Shown: positions 17,601 through 26,435, numbered from the stretch's first letter. The stretch: DNA of 64,000 bases from Puteibacter caeruleilacunae (GCA_005217565.1 SJCO01000019.1:60309-124308); one strand, 5' to 3'. Notes: generated from the letters alone by a model not told the origin. Program-made: numbers and translations.

Positions 17601-18063
17601 ATATCCTACGGTTCCTCAAATTGTATATGGTTTTGGTCCTTCTGTAAAGTATAAGAAACTTGATTTCTCTTGTCTTTTCCAGGGAGTTGCACGTACTTCT
17701 TTAATGATGTCGGGTTTCCATCCATTTGGAACACAGAATAGTAGGAATGTTCTTGACTTCATTGCGAAAGATTATTGGAGTCCTAATAATCAAAATATCT
17801 ATGCAAAGTATCCACGTTTGACTAAAATTTCGCATTCGAACAATACTACTGCATCTGATTTCTGGTTGCGTGATGCTAGTTTCTTGAAACTTAAGAATGT
17901 TGAGTTGGGCTACAACTTCAAGAAAATGCGTTTGTATTTGAGTGGAATGAACTTGTTAACATTCTCATCATTTGATCACTGGGATCCAGAACAAGGGGGC
18001 GGTTCAGGTTTGAAATACCCAACTCAGCGTTCATATAATATTGGATTACAAATTAGTTTGTAA
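14647..18063 (+). CDS. SusC-like TonB-dependent transducer (locus 1)
   Basis: 1138 aa. The N-terminal signal segment (about 15-45) is followed by an STN signalling domain (about 50-120, KVTFRATNSTIVEVLDELM), a carboxypeptidase-regulatory-like beta domain (about 135-205), the SusC linker EVVVTAFGTAQKKESVVGS, a plug (PLIVIDGVE ... ATAMYGTRGANGVLIVTTK) and the 22-strand barrel ending in an aromatic tail. It imports ligand across the outer membrane with the SusD lid and signals to FecR through STN. The STN domain matches the adjacent FecR and sigma genes. Locus neighbours suggest glycoprotein or glycopeptide ligands. Confidence 0.95.
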   Translation: MQKIQQCHTWYKSGCWRKLFRVMRIIVFLLLSNLLVANATNSFSQKSKVTFRATNSTIVEVLDELMEKADVSILYSIDELDNSKSVTVNFKDASLKDVLNSVLGGQKVGYSILNDKVIISRKKYKSEVKQDNESKPLKGKIVDKDGNGVPGINVVVKGTTIGVVTDLDGNYNIKVPTDAQIIVFSFIGMKTQEVIYKGQEKIDVTMLEDAQGLDEVVVTAFGTAQKKESVVGSIQSIRPDDLVVPSTNLTNAFAGRLSGVIAYQRSGEPGADGSSFYIRGISTLSGAKDPLIVIDGVESSSASLNSMPPEVIESFSILKDATATAMYGTRGANGVLIVTTKSGADMAKPAINIRMENTINTPTSVPDFVSGPKYMRMYNEAVSNQSLGDRLYTAEEIAGTEQGLDPYVFPNVDWYDELFKSFAMSQNVNFNVRGGGKKLDYFMNVAYKHQDGLLKKRSDDFFSFKNNIKVSKYVFQNNINLRLSDISKISLKLNTQLQSKTSPSESTSSLYSDVINTSPVLFPVMFPDEDGDYDWIKWGGTTEGNAISNPLAELTKGYKESFQSNITANLEFDQKLDFLLEGLKFKGLVSFRNKTYSETKRTQGYNKYQITDYSKEGDGYVYELEPVGDEDDPVLSTSGSVSGDRRIYFQTYLDYTRKFGLHDVNAMLLYNQDQYNNNKVSSLMSSLPKRKQGLAARVSYGYDNKYMFEVNLGYNGSENFAKNHRWGFFPSVAAGYNVSREEFFKPLSNVVTNLKIRASYGLVGNDNIGGERFVYLSDIDLTGSGKYRTGYGSTTRELAGPKYKRYRNDKITWEVGKKLNIGVDLQLFRDLNIVLDVFRENREDIFQERGTIPNYLGTSETKVFGNYAAVRNQGFDLAIDYGKVLNEDWTIQFKGTFTFAKNEITKYDEAPYMEYPQLRKVGSSLNRLTGYKSDNLFIDWNHINVSAEQQISGNVAPGDIKYIDQPNAEGEKDGIINANDKVAMGYPTVPQIVYGFGPSVKYKKLDFSCLFQGVARTSLMMSGFHPFGTQNSRNVLDFIAKDYWSPNNQNIYAKYPRLTKISHSNNTTASDFWLRDASFLKLKNVELGYNFKKMRLYLSGMNLLTFSSFDHWDPEQGGGSGLKYPTQRSYNIGLQISL

Positions 18064-18109
18064 TTGATAGCTAAACTTTAATTAACGATTTGAATTAATT
18101 GTAACAATT

Positions 18110-19990
18110 ATGAAGATTTCAATATACCTCATATTAATAATATTTGCGTTGGCAGGATTGTCATCGTGCGAATATTTGGATGTTGTTCCAGATGAAAGAC
18201 CAACAGAAGATGATGCTTTTAAAGATCCTAAAGCCGCGGAGCGTTTTCTGTATTCATGTTATTCATTTTTACCTAATCCAAGAAGTGGTTCTGCATCGTT
18301 GGATATGATGACGGGTGATGAAGTGATCACTGCTTTTGAGCATGAAACCTTTGCGAAATTTCCAAAAGGTAACTACACTGCTACTACTCCGGTAATTTCA
18401 TACTGGAATACGTTGTTTGGTGGCCTGAGACAGTGCTATATTCTGAGAAACAATATTGAAAGTGTTCCTGGGTTATCGGAAGATCTAATCAAAGATTATA
18501 AAGGGCAGGCTGATTTCTTGATCGCATATTATCACTTCCTGTTAGTGAGATGTTATGGTCCTGTAATCTTGATTAAAGAAGAACCTGATATTAATACTTC
18601 CCCAGAGGATTTCCTAGCTAGAAGTACTTATGATGAGTGTGTTGATTTTATTGTGAGTAAGTTCGATGAGGCTGCTTCTGAATTAACTGATGTGAGAAGT
18701 GGTGAGGAATATGGATTGGCAACAAGTGTGGCAGCTAAAGCTTTGAAAGCAAGAATGCTGTTGTACGCTGCGTCTCCTCAATTTAATGGAAACTCTCAAT
18801 ATGCCAACCTAAAAAATAACGATGGAACTTCTTTAATGCCTACTAGCTATGATGTTAACAAATGGCAAAAGGCTAAGGATGCTGCTTTGGAGGCTGTCAC
18901 TGCTGCAAGAAAATCAGGCTATGCTTTATATGTAAATAACAACTATGGCGAGAATGGTTATCCAAAGGATGAAACACAAAGAACACTTCGTTACAATATC
19001 ATTGAAGCAAACAATCCTGAAATTCTTTGGGCAGATAGTCGTAAAGAAGGGTATTACGGTATCCAGAATAAATCGCGCCCTTATGTTGCTACAGCTGCAT
19101 GGAATGGTGTTGGTTTGACAATGGCGATGCTCGATCGTTTTTATACCGAGAATGGTTTGCCAATTGATGAGGATCCTGAATATGCTTATGCCGATCGCTA
19201 TAATGTAGTGACTGTTGCACCAGAGCAAGCTGATGTGGCTAAACCAGGAGAGCAGACGGTTGCTTATAACTTGAGTCGCGAACCTAGATATTATGCCTGG
19301 GTGGCTTTTCAGGGAGGATACTACGAGGTGATGTCTGCTTCATCAAATGGAGCTTATAAAGATGACTCTAGTTTTGAGGAAACAAAAGATAAGGGGGTAA
19401 CTTATTCAAGACTAGTGACCTCGTTTGTGAAAGATGGTAACTGCGGAAGAAAGAATAGAACCAATAATTATACTCCTTCTGGCTGTTTGAATAAAAAGGG
19501 AGTAAATCCTTCATTTAAAGCTAAAAAGAATCTTACAGGTCCTATCGAATATCCATGGCCAGTAATCCGTTTGGCTGAGTTGTATTTAACGGTTGCTGAG
19601 GCGGCTGTTGAGACTAACGATTTGAGTACAGCCAAAGAATATCTAAACTTAGTACGCGATAGAGCTGGTATTCCTCTTGTTGATGATGCCTGGGCTGGTG
19701 TTGCAACTTTAGATCAGGATAAATTGAGAGAAGTGGTGCGCCAGGAGCGACAAATTGAGTTGTACCTTGAGAATCATAACTTCTGGGATATGCGTCGTTG
19801 GTTAAAGGCTGAAGATGCTTTTGGTCACAAGCATACAGGTTTTAATATCGAAGCAACTTCGGTAGGGGCTCATGCTAATGTTACTGAGATTCCATTTAAT
19901 AGAGCATTTAAACCTGCAAACTACTTGCTACCATTCCCTATTGGCGATGTTAATATCAATACAAACTTAGTTCAGAATCCTGGGTATTAA
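18110..19990 (+). CDS. SusD/RagB-like surface lipoprotein (locus 1)
   Basis: 626 aa with a lipoprotein signal peptide and lipobox LSSC (Cys about 20). TPR-like SusD fold with the typical internal KAAERFLYSCYSFLP, AYYHFLLVRCYGPV and C-terminal RLAELYLTVAEAA ... RQERQIELYLENHNFWDMRRW blocks; it ends in LVQNPGY as usual. It forms the lid over the SusC barrel at 14647 and binds the substrate at the surface. The gap to SusC is 46 bp. Confidence 0.95.
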   Translation: MKISIYLILIIFALAGLSSCEYLDVVPDERPTEDDAFKDPKAAERFLYSCYSFLPNPRSGSASLDMMTGDEVITAFEHETFAKFPKGNYTATTPVISYWNTLFGGLRQCYILRNNIESVPGLSEDLIKDYKGQADFLIAYYHFLLVRCYGPVILIKEEPDINTSPEDFLARSTYDECVDFIVSKFDEAASELTDVRSGEEYGLATSVAAKALKARMLLYAASPQFNGNSQYANLKNNDGTSLMPTSYDVNKWQKAKDAALEAVTAARKSGYALYVNNNYGENGYPKDETQRTLRYNIIEANNPEILWADSRKEGYYGIQNKSRPYVATAAWNGVGLTMAMLDRFYTENGLPIDEDPEYAYADRYNVVTVAPEQADVAKPGEQTVAYNLSREPRYYAWVAFQGGYYEVMSASSNGAYKDDSSFEETKDKGVTYSRLVTSFVKDGNCGRKNRTNNYTPSGCLNKKGVNPSFKAKKNLTGPIEYPWPVIRLAELYLTVAEAAVETNDLSTAKEYLNLVRDRAGIPLVDDAWAGVATLDQDKLREVVRQERQIELYLENHNFWDMRRWLKAEDAFGHKHTGFNIEATSVGAHANVTEIPFNRAFKPANYLLPFPIGDVNINTNLVQNPGY

Positions 19991-20042
19991 TAGGTGTGTC
20001 AGAATATCTAAAAATCTAATAATCTAAAAATCGTTTAATAAG

Positions 20043-20915
20043 ATGAAACTCAAATATATATTTTTAGCTATAAGTCTCATGTTTGCAGGAGTAAGCTGCG
20101 ACAGTGATGATGAAGCAGGTATTGTACCATCGGATATTAGCAATGTTCATTCAGATGCTAATCCTGGCCAGATCGTGTTACGATGGGATATGCCAAGCGG
20201 AGAATCAAATATTCACTATGTGGAGGTTGATTATTTTGATCACCGATTGAAGAAGAACGTTAAAAATCTATCAAGTTGTGACTCTCTACTTATCGACAAT
20301 ACGCGTAAGAAATATGGAGATTATGAGTTTAAATTAACCCCTGTTAGTTTTACGCAAACTCCAGGTAATACACTAGATTATAACGGGATGTCGGGACCTG
20401 CTCCCAAAACGGTTACAGTTGTTGGAGAACAGGAGATCGAGTTTGGTGAAGGTCAAATTGTTGCCAATAGTATTAGTGGTAGTTCTGGACCTTATTTGAT
20501 GTTTGATAATGATGAATCTACAATCTATCACTCAGCATGGAGAGGAGGACCAAAGATTGAGGATGCTTATATCGATTTCGACTTAGGTGAAGAGATTAGC
20601 GCATTTAAAATTAACTGGTTGCCTCGTACAAACCGAAGTGAAGCTAAGGTTGTTGATCTTGACCTATTGGGAAGTACAGATGGTGAAAATTGGTTTCTGA
20701 TCAAGAATCTGACTAAAGAGGCAGATAAGCTTCCCGTAGATATGAAAACCTGGTATAAATCGCCAGTGATTTTTGCTGATCAGCCTTTCTCTAAGTTGAG
20801 ATATCAAGTGAAAAAGACCAATAAAAATAACCAATTCTGGCACATGAGCGAGATGGAGATCTTTAAGGTGGAACTTGATGTTATTGATCCTGAATCACCT
20901 GATTTCAAAGAATAA
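20043..20915 (+). CDS. SusE-position lipoprotein with fibronectin-like and discoidin (F5/8 type C) domains
   Basis: 290 aa. Signal peptide with lipobox GVSC at about residue 19. Residues about 30-125 look like a fibronectin/DUF4998-type beta sandwich (GQIVLRWDMPSGESNIHYVEV), and 150-275 form a discoidin-like domain (LMFDNDESTIYHSAWRGG ... YIDFDLGEEISAFKINWLPR). It is a probable surface glycan-binding protein. The discoidin domain is recognisably similar to the one inside the M60-like protease encoded next. A strong hairpin separates the two genes. Confidence 0.82.
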   Translation: MKLKYIFLAISLMFAGVSCDSDDEAGIVPSDISNVHSDANPGQIVLRWDMPSGESNIHYVEVDYFDHRLKKNVKNLSSCDSLLIDNTRKKYGDYEFKLTPVSFTQTPGNTLDYNGMSGPAPKTVTVVGEQEIEFGEGQIVANSISGSSGPYLMFDNDESTIYHSAWRGGPKIEDAYIDFDLGEEISAFKINWLPRTNRSEAKVVDLDLLGSTDGENWFLIKNLTKEADKLPVDMKTWYKSPVIFADQPFSKLRYQVKKTNKNNQFWHMSEMEIFKVELDVIDPESPDFKE

Positions 20916-20928
20916 GTTACATGTATAG

Positions 20929-20962
20929 GGGATGTTACGCTATGCATGTAGCGTAATATCCC
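20929..20962 (+). promoter_or_regulatory. Strong hairpin before the M60 protease gene
   Basis: GGGATGTTACGCTA (20929-20942) pairs with TAGCGTAATATCCC (20949-20962) around a 6-nt loop; 14 bp with one G.U pair. Followed only by CTCTTC, so mRNA processing or partial termination is more likely than full termination. Confidence 0.6.
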
Positions 20963-21045
20963 TCTTCATTTATTGATAAAAAATGATTGATATGTTACGA
21001 TGGAAATTAGGAATTGAAAACTTCACCGATGTAACTTTTCTCAAC

Positions 21046-23928
21046 ATGAAGAGATTGTGTAAAATGGCCATGATAATTGCATTGTCGTTATCAGGCTTGA
21101 TTTATTATTCCTGTGGAAGTAAGGATATTGAAACAACTAAGACTTCGGCACTGGAGATAGCAGATGAGAGTAAGGAATTGGTATTCCCGCCAAATTCTTC
21201 TTCTTTAACTGTTAGTGTAAAAACCAATGCTGAAGAACTATTGATTAGTTGTGATCAGGCTTGGTGCAGTGCGGAGTTTAATGCTTCATCGAAAAAGATT
21301 GAAATAGATGTTGATGAGAATTCCTCATTGGAATCACGCGACGCTAAGGTTGTTATAAAACTAGCAGGCATCCAGGAGGAAATTAAAGTAAATCAATTTG
21401 GTATAGAACCTAAGATTGTTATTCTGAAGGATAAATTAGTTACTGATTTTAAAGCTAAAACGATGACGTTAGAATTGTTCTCTAATGTTGATTTGGCTGC
21501 CAGTTGCGAGGTGGATTGGATAACTGAAGCTCCTAAAATGAAAAGTGCAACGATTGATCCTGTGAAGTATACGTTCGACTTTAATGTGGAGGAGTTGAAA
21601 ACCGAGGATGTGCGTGAAGGGGAGATTATCTTTAAGCAATTAGAGGGGACACTAACCGATACGATTGTAATTAAACAGGTGATTGTAGATGCCGAGAGTT
21701 ATTCTCCACTAGACAACCTGTCGCTCGAAAAGGATAAAAAAATAAAGGTATTGTCAGGCGTGTTAAGTCCGTCTAATATGCTTCAGCCAGGAAGAGGTAT
21801 TGAATTAACATTTGATGGAGATATGTCAACGTCGTATCACTCACCATATGGAGGAATGCCTGATGAGCCAACCATTAACCTGGAATATAACTTAGATCCT
21901 GAGGATGCTGCAATTATGAACTATATGGTGCTTTATCCACGTACTTCAGGTGCCAATGGTATTATCAAAAAGGCCTCGGTTTGGATCGCAACAGAAGAGC
22001 AGTCTGATTATGTGAAAGTGGCAGATATTGATGTGGTTAATGGGATTAACGATCCTGTAGTTGTATCGCTGAATCAGCCAGTTATCAATCCTCGAAAAGT
22101 GAAGATATCGGTAACCGATGCCTATACTCATGATGTAGGAAAATACTATGTGTCGCTCATGGAGATTGAGTTTTATGAAAGTAAAACTGTTAATGCACTG
22201 GCGGCCGATTTAGAGTACTTTACCGATGAAACATTCTCAGAGCTAGCGCCTGGAGTTACCGTTGAAGATATTTCTAAAATAGAGAATCCTTTTATTCAGA
22301 ATATTGCAGCTTATCTGTTGGCAGGGAAATATAACTCAGAATATAGAGTTCAGCAATATGAAGCTTTCCGTCCTTATCAAGATTTAGCCAAAGAACTAAA
22401 AACCAGCAATTATAGTCGCTATGAAAACCCTACCGGAATGTTCTTCGAAGCAGATCAGGAGGTAGTTGTTTTTGTTGAGGGGGGAGTAGCAAATAAACTC
22501 TCGCTTATTGTAACTGATTTTGGTTCTACTGGAGGAAGCAATTCATATGTTTTGAAAGATGGATTGAATGTTATTACCATGAAGGGGAAAGGAAATGGTT
22601 ACATCAATTATTTCACTCCAGATTGGGAAAGCAGTGCTGATGTGAAAGTGCATTTTGCATCAGGAAAAGTAAATGGTTACTTTGATATTACCCGTCATAC
22701 AAATGAGGATGGACGTACGTTGTTGGATAATGCAACTAGTGAGATCCTGGATATCAAGGGAGAGCGCGTTCATTTGGCGTATCCAGTTGATGCATTACGC
22801 CGAAATGCTTATGGTCAATTGCATGATATGACTGTAATGTATGATAGTATTATCAGTAGCGAGCAAACAATGATGGGATTGAAAAAGTATAATCGATTAC
22901 CTAAAAACCATATGTTCGGACGAGTAGTGTGGAGTGGTTACATGTTTGCTGATGGTACCGGTGCTGCTTTCCATAATAACACCTTGGATCGATTAACCAA
23001 TCCGTCACGTATCGTTGATAATATTTGGGGTATAGCCCACGAATTTGGCCACGTAAATCAGGTTCGTCCAGGTGTTAAATGGGTTGGTACAACTGAAGTT
23101 ACCAATAACATATATTCTTCCTGGATCCAGTATCTGTATGCACCTGAAAAAACACGCTTAGAACACGAGGCTGTTGATGGTGTGGTTGGAAACAGATACA
23201 ACTACTTCTTGAAGTATGGTATTCTGCAAGGTCAGGAATGGGGATTGCAATCGAAGAATTATGGTATTAAAGATGGAAAATGGGGGGGAGATGTATTTGT
23301 TTCGTTGATTCCTCTTTGGCAGCTGCATTTGTATTATCATCTAGCAGGAGAAGGTAACGCGTGGCATAAACCGTATTTATATGGCGATATCTTCGAGAAG
23401 GTAAGAAACACCGATGAGAGCAGTCTGTCGAATGGTGAGTTGCAAATGAATTTCGTAAAGAATGTTTGCGATGTTGTTGAACAAGATCTTTCTGACTTCT
23501 TTATTAAAATAGGAATGCTGCAAGTTATCGATAAATTCTGTAGTGATTATACTCCTGATTGGAAGCGGATTAACCAGGATATGATTGACGAGACGATTCA
23601 GTATTGTTCAAAGTATCCTAAGCCAGAAACAGATTATATATACTATATTAGCAGTAATACTGTTGACGCTTATAAGTATAAGAGAGCAGTTGAAGGTCGT
23701 TTTAACAATGGTATCACAGGTGGGACTACCAAAAAGGTTTCTCATAGTGAATGGAAAAATGCTGTTGTGTTTGAGACCTACAAAGGAAACGAGTTAACGC
23801 ACATAACTGTGCATGGATGTGGTAGCGCGAGTACTACATCAACTGATGTTCCTTATCCAACTGGTTCTACAAGAATAGAAGCTGTAGCTTATAATGGTGT
23901 GCGTACTTTGGTGTTTGGGGAGAGGTGA
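21046..23928 (+). CDS. M60-like (enhancin) metallopeptidase lipoprotein with BACON and discoidin domains
   Basis: 960 aa from ATG 21046, chosen because MKRLCKMAMIIALSLSG plus lipobox YYSC makes a normal lipoprotein signal; 20983 would add 21 unlikely residues. Order: BACON domain (about 35-120), second BACON-like domain (125-215), discoidin domain (220-375), M60 catalytic domain (about 390-740), C-terminal beta module. The zinc motif HEFGH is at residues 665-669 and a downstream Glu follows in GTTEV, matching HEXXH-X(n)-E. M60-like enzymes cleave mucin-type glycoproteins. It is therefore the best clue to the substrate of locus 1, a glycoprotein, presumably degraded at the cell surface. Confidence 0.88.
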   Translation: MKRLCKMAMIIALSLSGLIYYSCGSKDIETTKTSALEIADESKELVFPPNSSSLTVSVKTNAEELLISCDQAWCSAEFNASSKKIEIDVDENSSLESRDAKVVIKLAGIQEEIKVNQFGIEPKIVILKDKLVTDFKAKTMTLELFSNVDLAASCEVDWITEAPKMKSATIDPVKYTFDFNVEELKTEDVREGEIIFKQLEGTLTDTIVIKQVIVDAESYSPLDNLSLEKDKKIKVLSGVLSPSNMLQPGRGIELTFDGDMSTSYHSPYGGMPDEPTINLEYNLDPEDAAIMNYMVLYPRTSGANGIIKKASVWIATEEQSDYVKVADIDVVNGINDPVVVSLNQPVINPRKVKISVTDAYTHDVGKYYVSLMEIEFYESKTVNALAADLEYFTDETFSELAPGVTVEDISKIENPFIQNIAAYLLAGKYNSEYRVQQYEAFRPYQDLAKELKTSNYSRYENPTGMFFEADQEVVVFVEGGVANKLSLIVTDFGSTGGSNSYVLKDGLNVITMKGKGNGYINYFTPDWESSADVKVHFASGKVNGYFDITRHTNEDGRTLLDNATSEILDIKGERVHLAYPVDALRRNAYGQLHDMTVMYDSIISSEQTMMGLKKYNRLPKNHMFGRVVWSGYMFADGTGAAFHNNTLDRLTNPSRIVDNIWGIAHEFGHVNQVRPGVKWVGTTEVTNNIYSSWIQYLYAPEKTRLEHEAVDGVVGNRYNYFLKYGILQGQEWGLQSKNYGIKDGKWGGDVFVSLIPLWQLHLYYHLAGEGNAWHKPYLYGDIFEKVRNTDESSLSNGELQMNFVKNVCDVVEQDLSDFFIKIGMLQVIDKFCSDYTPDWKRINQDMIDETIQYCSKYPKPETDYIYYISSNTVDAYKYKRAVEGRFNNGITGGTTKKVSHSEWKNAVVFETYKGNELTHITVHGCGSASTTSTDVPYPTGSTRIEAVAYNGVRTLVFGER

Positions 23929-23983
23929 TGATGTGATATACCATTGAATGATGATATAGCGCTGATTATTCGTGGATAATTAA

Positions 23984-24017
23984 ACCATCCGGCTAACAGA
24001 AACGTTAGTCGGATGGT
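23984..24017 (+). terminator. Hairpin between protease and phosphoesterase genes
   Basis: ACCATCCGGCTAAC (23984-23997) pairs with GTTAGTCGGATGGT (24004-24017), 14 bp with one G.U, loop AGAAAC. ATTAAAAAATAAC follows, so it can act as a weak terminator or an mRNA stabiliser inside the operon. Confidence 0.55.
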
Positions 24018-24044
24018 ATTAAAAAATAACTAAAAACCGTAATC

Positions 24045-25121
24045 ATGAGAAGATTGATTTTTACCCTCTTTACTCTAATTTGTTTCTATTGTGCAGCTAA
24101 TGCCCAGTCGGGAAAGCCTAAATTAGAGAATGAAGATTCGTGGACAATGATTGTGCTTTCTGATCCTCAGAGCTATGCTAAGTTTGAACGTAATCAGCCT
24201 GTGTTTTCATTGATGACCAGATGGATTAAGCAGTATAAAGAGAAGCTTAATATTGAATTGGTGATGTGTGAAGGAGACCTTGTAGAGCAGAATAATATCC
24301 AGGAAGGAGATGGCAGAAATGGAGACCAGAATAGCACACAACAATGGAAAGCTATACGTGAAGCTTTTTCTGTATTGGATACAGTTGTTCCTTATATTTT
24401 GAGTACTGGAAATCATGATTACGGAACCAAGTCGGCCGAGAATCGTTATACACAGCTTAATGCTTATTTCCCTCCGCATCAATTGAAAGCAACACAGGAT
24501 GTATTGGCTGGAATGATGCCTAATGCAGTAGGCGAAAAGACCCTGGAGAATGCTTATTATGAGTTTACCTCACCCCATGGAATAAAATATTTGATCTTAT
24601 CATTGGAATTTAATCCAAGAGCCACAATTGTGAAGCAGGCAAAAGAAATTGTGTCGCGTGAAAAGTATGCCGACCATAAGGGTATTGTGATGACGCACAG
24701 CTATATGAGAGCCATGAGTGATAATAATGTGCTGATTGAAAAAGAAGGCTATAAGGTGAAAGATGTTACCCATGGTAAAAAGTTGTGGGAGCAATTGATC
24801 GCCCCTTCCTCAAATATTGAAATGGTACTTTGCGGGCATATTGGCGGCATCGGTGATTTTAAAAAGAATGTGGGGTATCGAGTAGAGCCTAACGCTGCAG
24901 GCAAGAATGTTCACCAGATGCTGTTTAACGCGCAGACCGATGGTGGTGGATGGTTTGGAAATGGTGGCGATGGCTGGCTACGTATCCTTGAGTTTTTACC
25001 AGATGGTAAGACTGTAATAGTAAAAACATTTTCCCCGTTTTTTGCCTTTTCTCCAACAACAATTGATGAAGCCTGGCGAAACGAACCGTATGATAGTTTT
25101 ACGATTGAACTATCAGAATAA
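24045..25121 (+). CDS. Secreted calcineurin-like metallophosphoesterase (locus 1)
   Basis: 358 aa with a signal peptide (1-20, cleavage near ANAQS). Metal-binding motifs are in order: LSDPQSY (first motif with Q in place of the common H), CEGDLVEQ, STGNHDYG, MTHSYM and LCGHIGG. It is probably a periplasmic phosphomonoesterase or diesterase. Its placement at the end of locus 1 suggests it removes phosphate from the imported substrate. A clear terminator follows. Confidence 0.85.
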   Translation: MRRLIFTLFTLICFYCAANAQSGKPKLENEDSWTMIVLSDPQSYAKFERNQPVFSLMTRWIKQYKEKLNIELVMCEGDLVEQNNIQEGDGRNGDQNSTQQWKAIREAFSVLDTVVPYILSTGNHDYGTKSAENRYTQLNAYFPPHQLKATQDVLAGMMPNAVGEKTLENAYYEFTSPHGIKYLILSLEFNPRATIVKQAKEIVSREKYADHKGIVMTHSYMRAMSDNNVLIEKEGYKVKDVTHGKKLWEQLIAPSSNIEMVLCGHIGGIGDFKKNVGYRVEPNAAGKNVHQMLFNAQTDGGGWFGNGGDGWLRILEFLPDGKTVIVKTFSPFFAFSPTTIDEAWRNEPYDSFTIELSE

Positions 25122-25210
25122 TAGAAAAAAATTATCCTCCCCATCGACCAACCAACCTTCCGGCTAGTTGATCTATCGACAAGCTTTTCAACCATCCGAC
25201 CAACACAGTA

Positions 25211-25258
25211 ACCTGGGCTGTATGTTCCCGTTTTATCCATACAGCCCATGGTTTTTTT
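25211..25258 (+). terminator. Intrinsic terminator closing locus 1
   Basis: TGGGCTGTATG (25214-25224) pairs with CATACAGCCCA (25238-25248), loop 13 nt, followed by TGG and seven T. It separates locus 1 from the promoter of locus 2. Confidence 0.88.
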
Positions 25259-25282
25259 CAAAAAAAATATCTTAGGGGGGGT

Positions 25283-25311
25283 GGGTATTTATATTCTTTT
25301 GCGTCATATAG
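25283..25311 (+). promoter_or_regulatory. ECF-type promoter, site d (FecR-SusCD locus 2)
   Basis: GGG at 25283-25285 (the end of a G-rich run), 16 nt, then CGTCATATA from 25302, followed by GTGTAAGAC as at site c. It lies about 20 bp before the FecR ATG. This is the clearest copy of the four. Confidence 0.65.
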
Positions 25312-25330
25312 GTGTAAGACGTTAAAGAAT

Positions 25331-26317
25331 ATGAATGATAATACTACATATTACAATGAGTTAACAGCAAAATACCTTTCAGGACGATGTGATGGTGCTG
25401 AGATGGAAGAGCTGGCTAACTTTGTAAATTCAACGCCTGAAAATAAGCGTTGGTTCAATAAACAAAAACAAAACTGGCAACCTCAAAGAGGTGAGGATTT
25501 ATTTCTTGATTATAACTGGGATAAGTTGTCGGGGAAACTATCCGCACAGAAATCTACTAATATTGTTCAACTTCCACGAAGGAAGTTTATTTGGTCGTCA
25601 ATAGCTGCCATACTTATTATCGGGTTGGTAATCTCAAACGTATATCAATATATCAGCAATGGATCAGAAGAACAGGAAGCATGGGTATTTGAAACACCAC
25701 GCGGACAAAAATCAAAAGTTACATTGCCTGATGGTAGTGAGGTATGGCTGAATGCTGAGACAAAGCTTGTGGCTGCATCTTTTACTGCCCAGCAGCGTGT
25801 TGTTGAATTAGAAGGAGAGGCTTTCTTTAAGGTTCATCATAATAAGAAAGCTCCATTTAGGGTAAAGACCGTTGATTATGATGTTGAGGTACTGGGAACA
25901 GAGTTTAACGTGATGGCTTATGATGATTTTGAACGCACAGAAACTGCCCTGGTAAACGGTTCAGTAAAAATCATAAGAGGAACACAGGAGATGCTCATGA
26001 AACCTGGCGAGAAAGTGGTATACAACAATAACAAGTTTATCGTTGGAACCTTTCATAAGGGAACTGAGACAGGTTGGGTAAATGATCAATTTAATTTTGA
26101 AAATGTCTCATTCTATGAATTGGTACGCCGACTAGAGCGTTGGTATGATGTTGATATTCAGTATAACTTAGAAGAGTTTGCAGATACTAAGTTCTCAGGG
26201 GTATTTAAAAATGAGGAGACCATATGGCAAGTGCTGGATGGTTTGAAATTGTACCTTCCGATAACTTATAAACGTACTAATATGAGAAAGATTGATGTGG
26301 AACGTGTAAAAGAATAA
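25331..26317 (+). CDS. FecR-family anti-sigma factor without an adjacent sigma gene
   Basis: 328 aa. N-terminal cytoplasmic part, one membrane helix at about 86-106 (FIWSSIAAILIIGLVISNVY), FecR domain (VTLPDGSEVWLNAETKLVA, GTEFNVMAYD) and a C-terminal DUF4974 region (LERWYDVDIQY, TKFSGVFKNEETIWQVLDGL). It precedes the STN-bearing SusC at 26436. No sigma gene is adjacent; the nearest unpaired one is at 10767. Its promoter (site d) has the same form as those of the sigma genes. Confidence 0.92.
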   Translation: MNDNTTYYNELTAKYLSGRCDGAEMEELANFVNSTPENKRWFNKQKQNWQPQRGEDLFLDYNWDKLSGKLSAQKSTNIVQLPRRKFIWSSIAAILIIGLVISNVYQYISNGSEEQEAWVFETPRGQKSKVTLPDGSEVWLNAETKLVAASFTAQQRVVELEGEAFFKVHHNKKAPFRVKTVDYDVEVLGTEFNVMAYDDFERTETALVNGSVKIIRGTQEMLMKPGEKVVYNNNKFIVGTFHKGTETGWVNDQFNFENVSFYELVRRLERWYDVDIQYNLEEFADTKFSGVFKNEETIWQVLDGLKLYLPITYKRTNMRKIDVERVKE

Positions 26318-26361
26318 AGCTAATGAACTAAACAGACGATTAGAACTTATTGAAATGTAAA

Positions 26362-26385
26362 AGGGAAATGCGCCAACATCTCCCT
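26362..26385 (+). promoter_or_regulatory. Weak hairpin between fecR and susC (locus 2)
   Basis: AGGGA (26362-26366) pairs with TCCCT (26381-26385) around a 14-nt loop. It is short, but similar GGGA/TCCC hairpins lie in the same gap of loci 1 and 3, which gives it some weight. Confidence 0.35.
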
Positions 26386-26435
26386 CTTAAGAAATTTGAT
26401 TTAAAATCGGTTAAAAATTAAATCCTTTCAAAATT

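Noticed and set aside
23585..23797. Plus-strand 70-codon frame within the M60 gene
   Set aside because: Out-of-frame shadow of the protease gene with no supporting feature.
25331..26317. Broken regulator because no sigma gene is adjacent
   Set aside because: The FecR gene is full length with all domains and has a good promoter; distant partnership is simpler.
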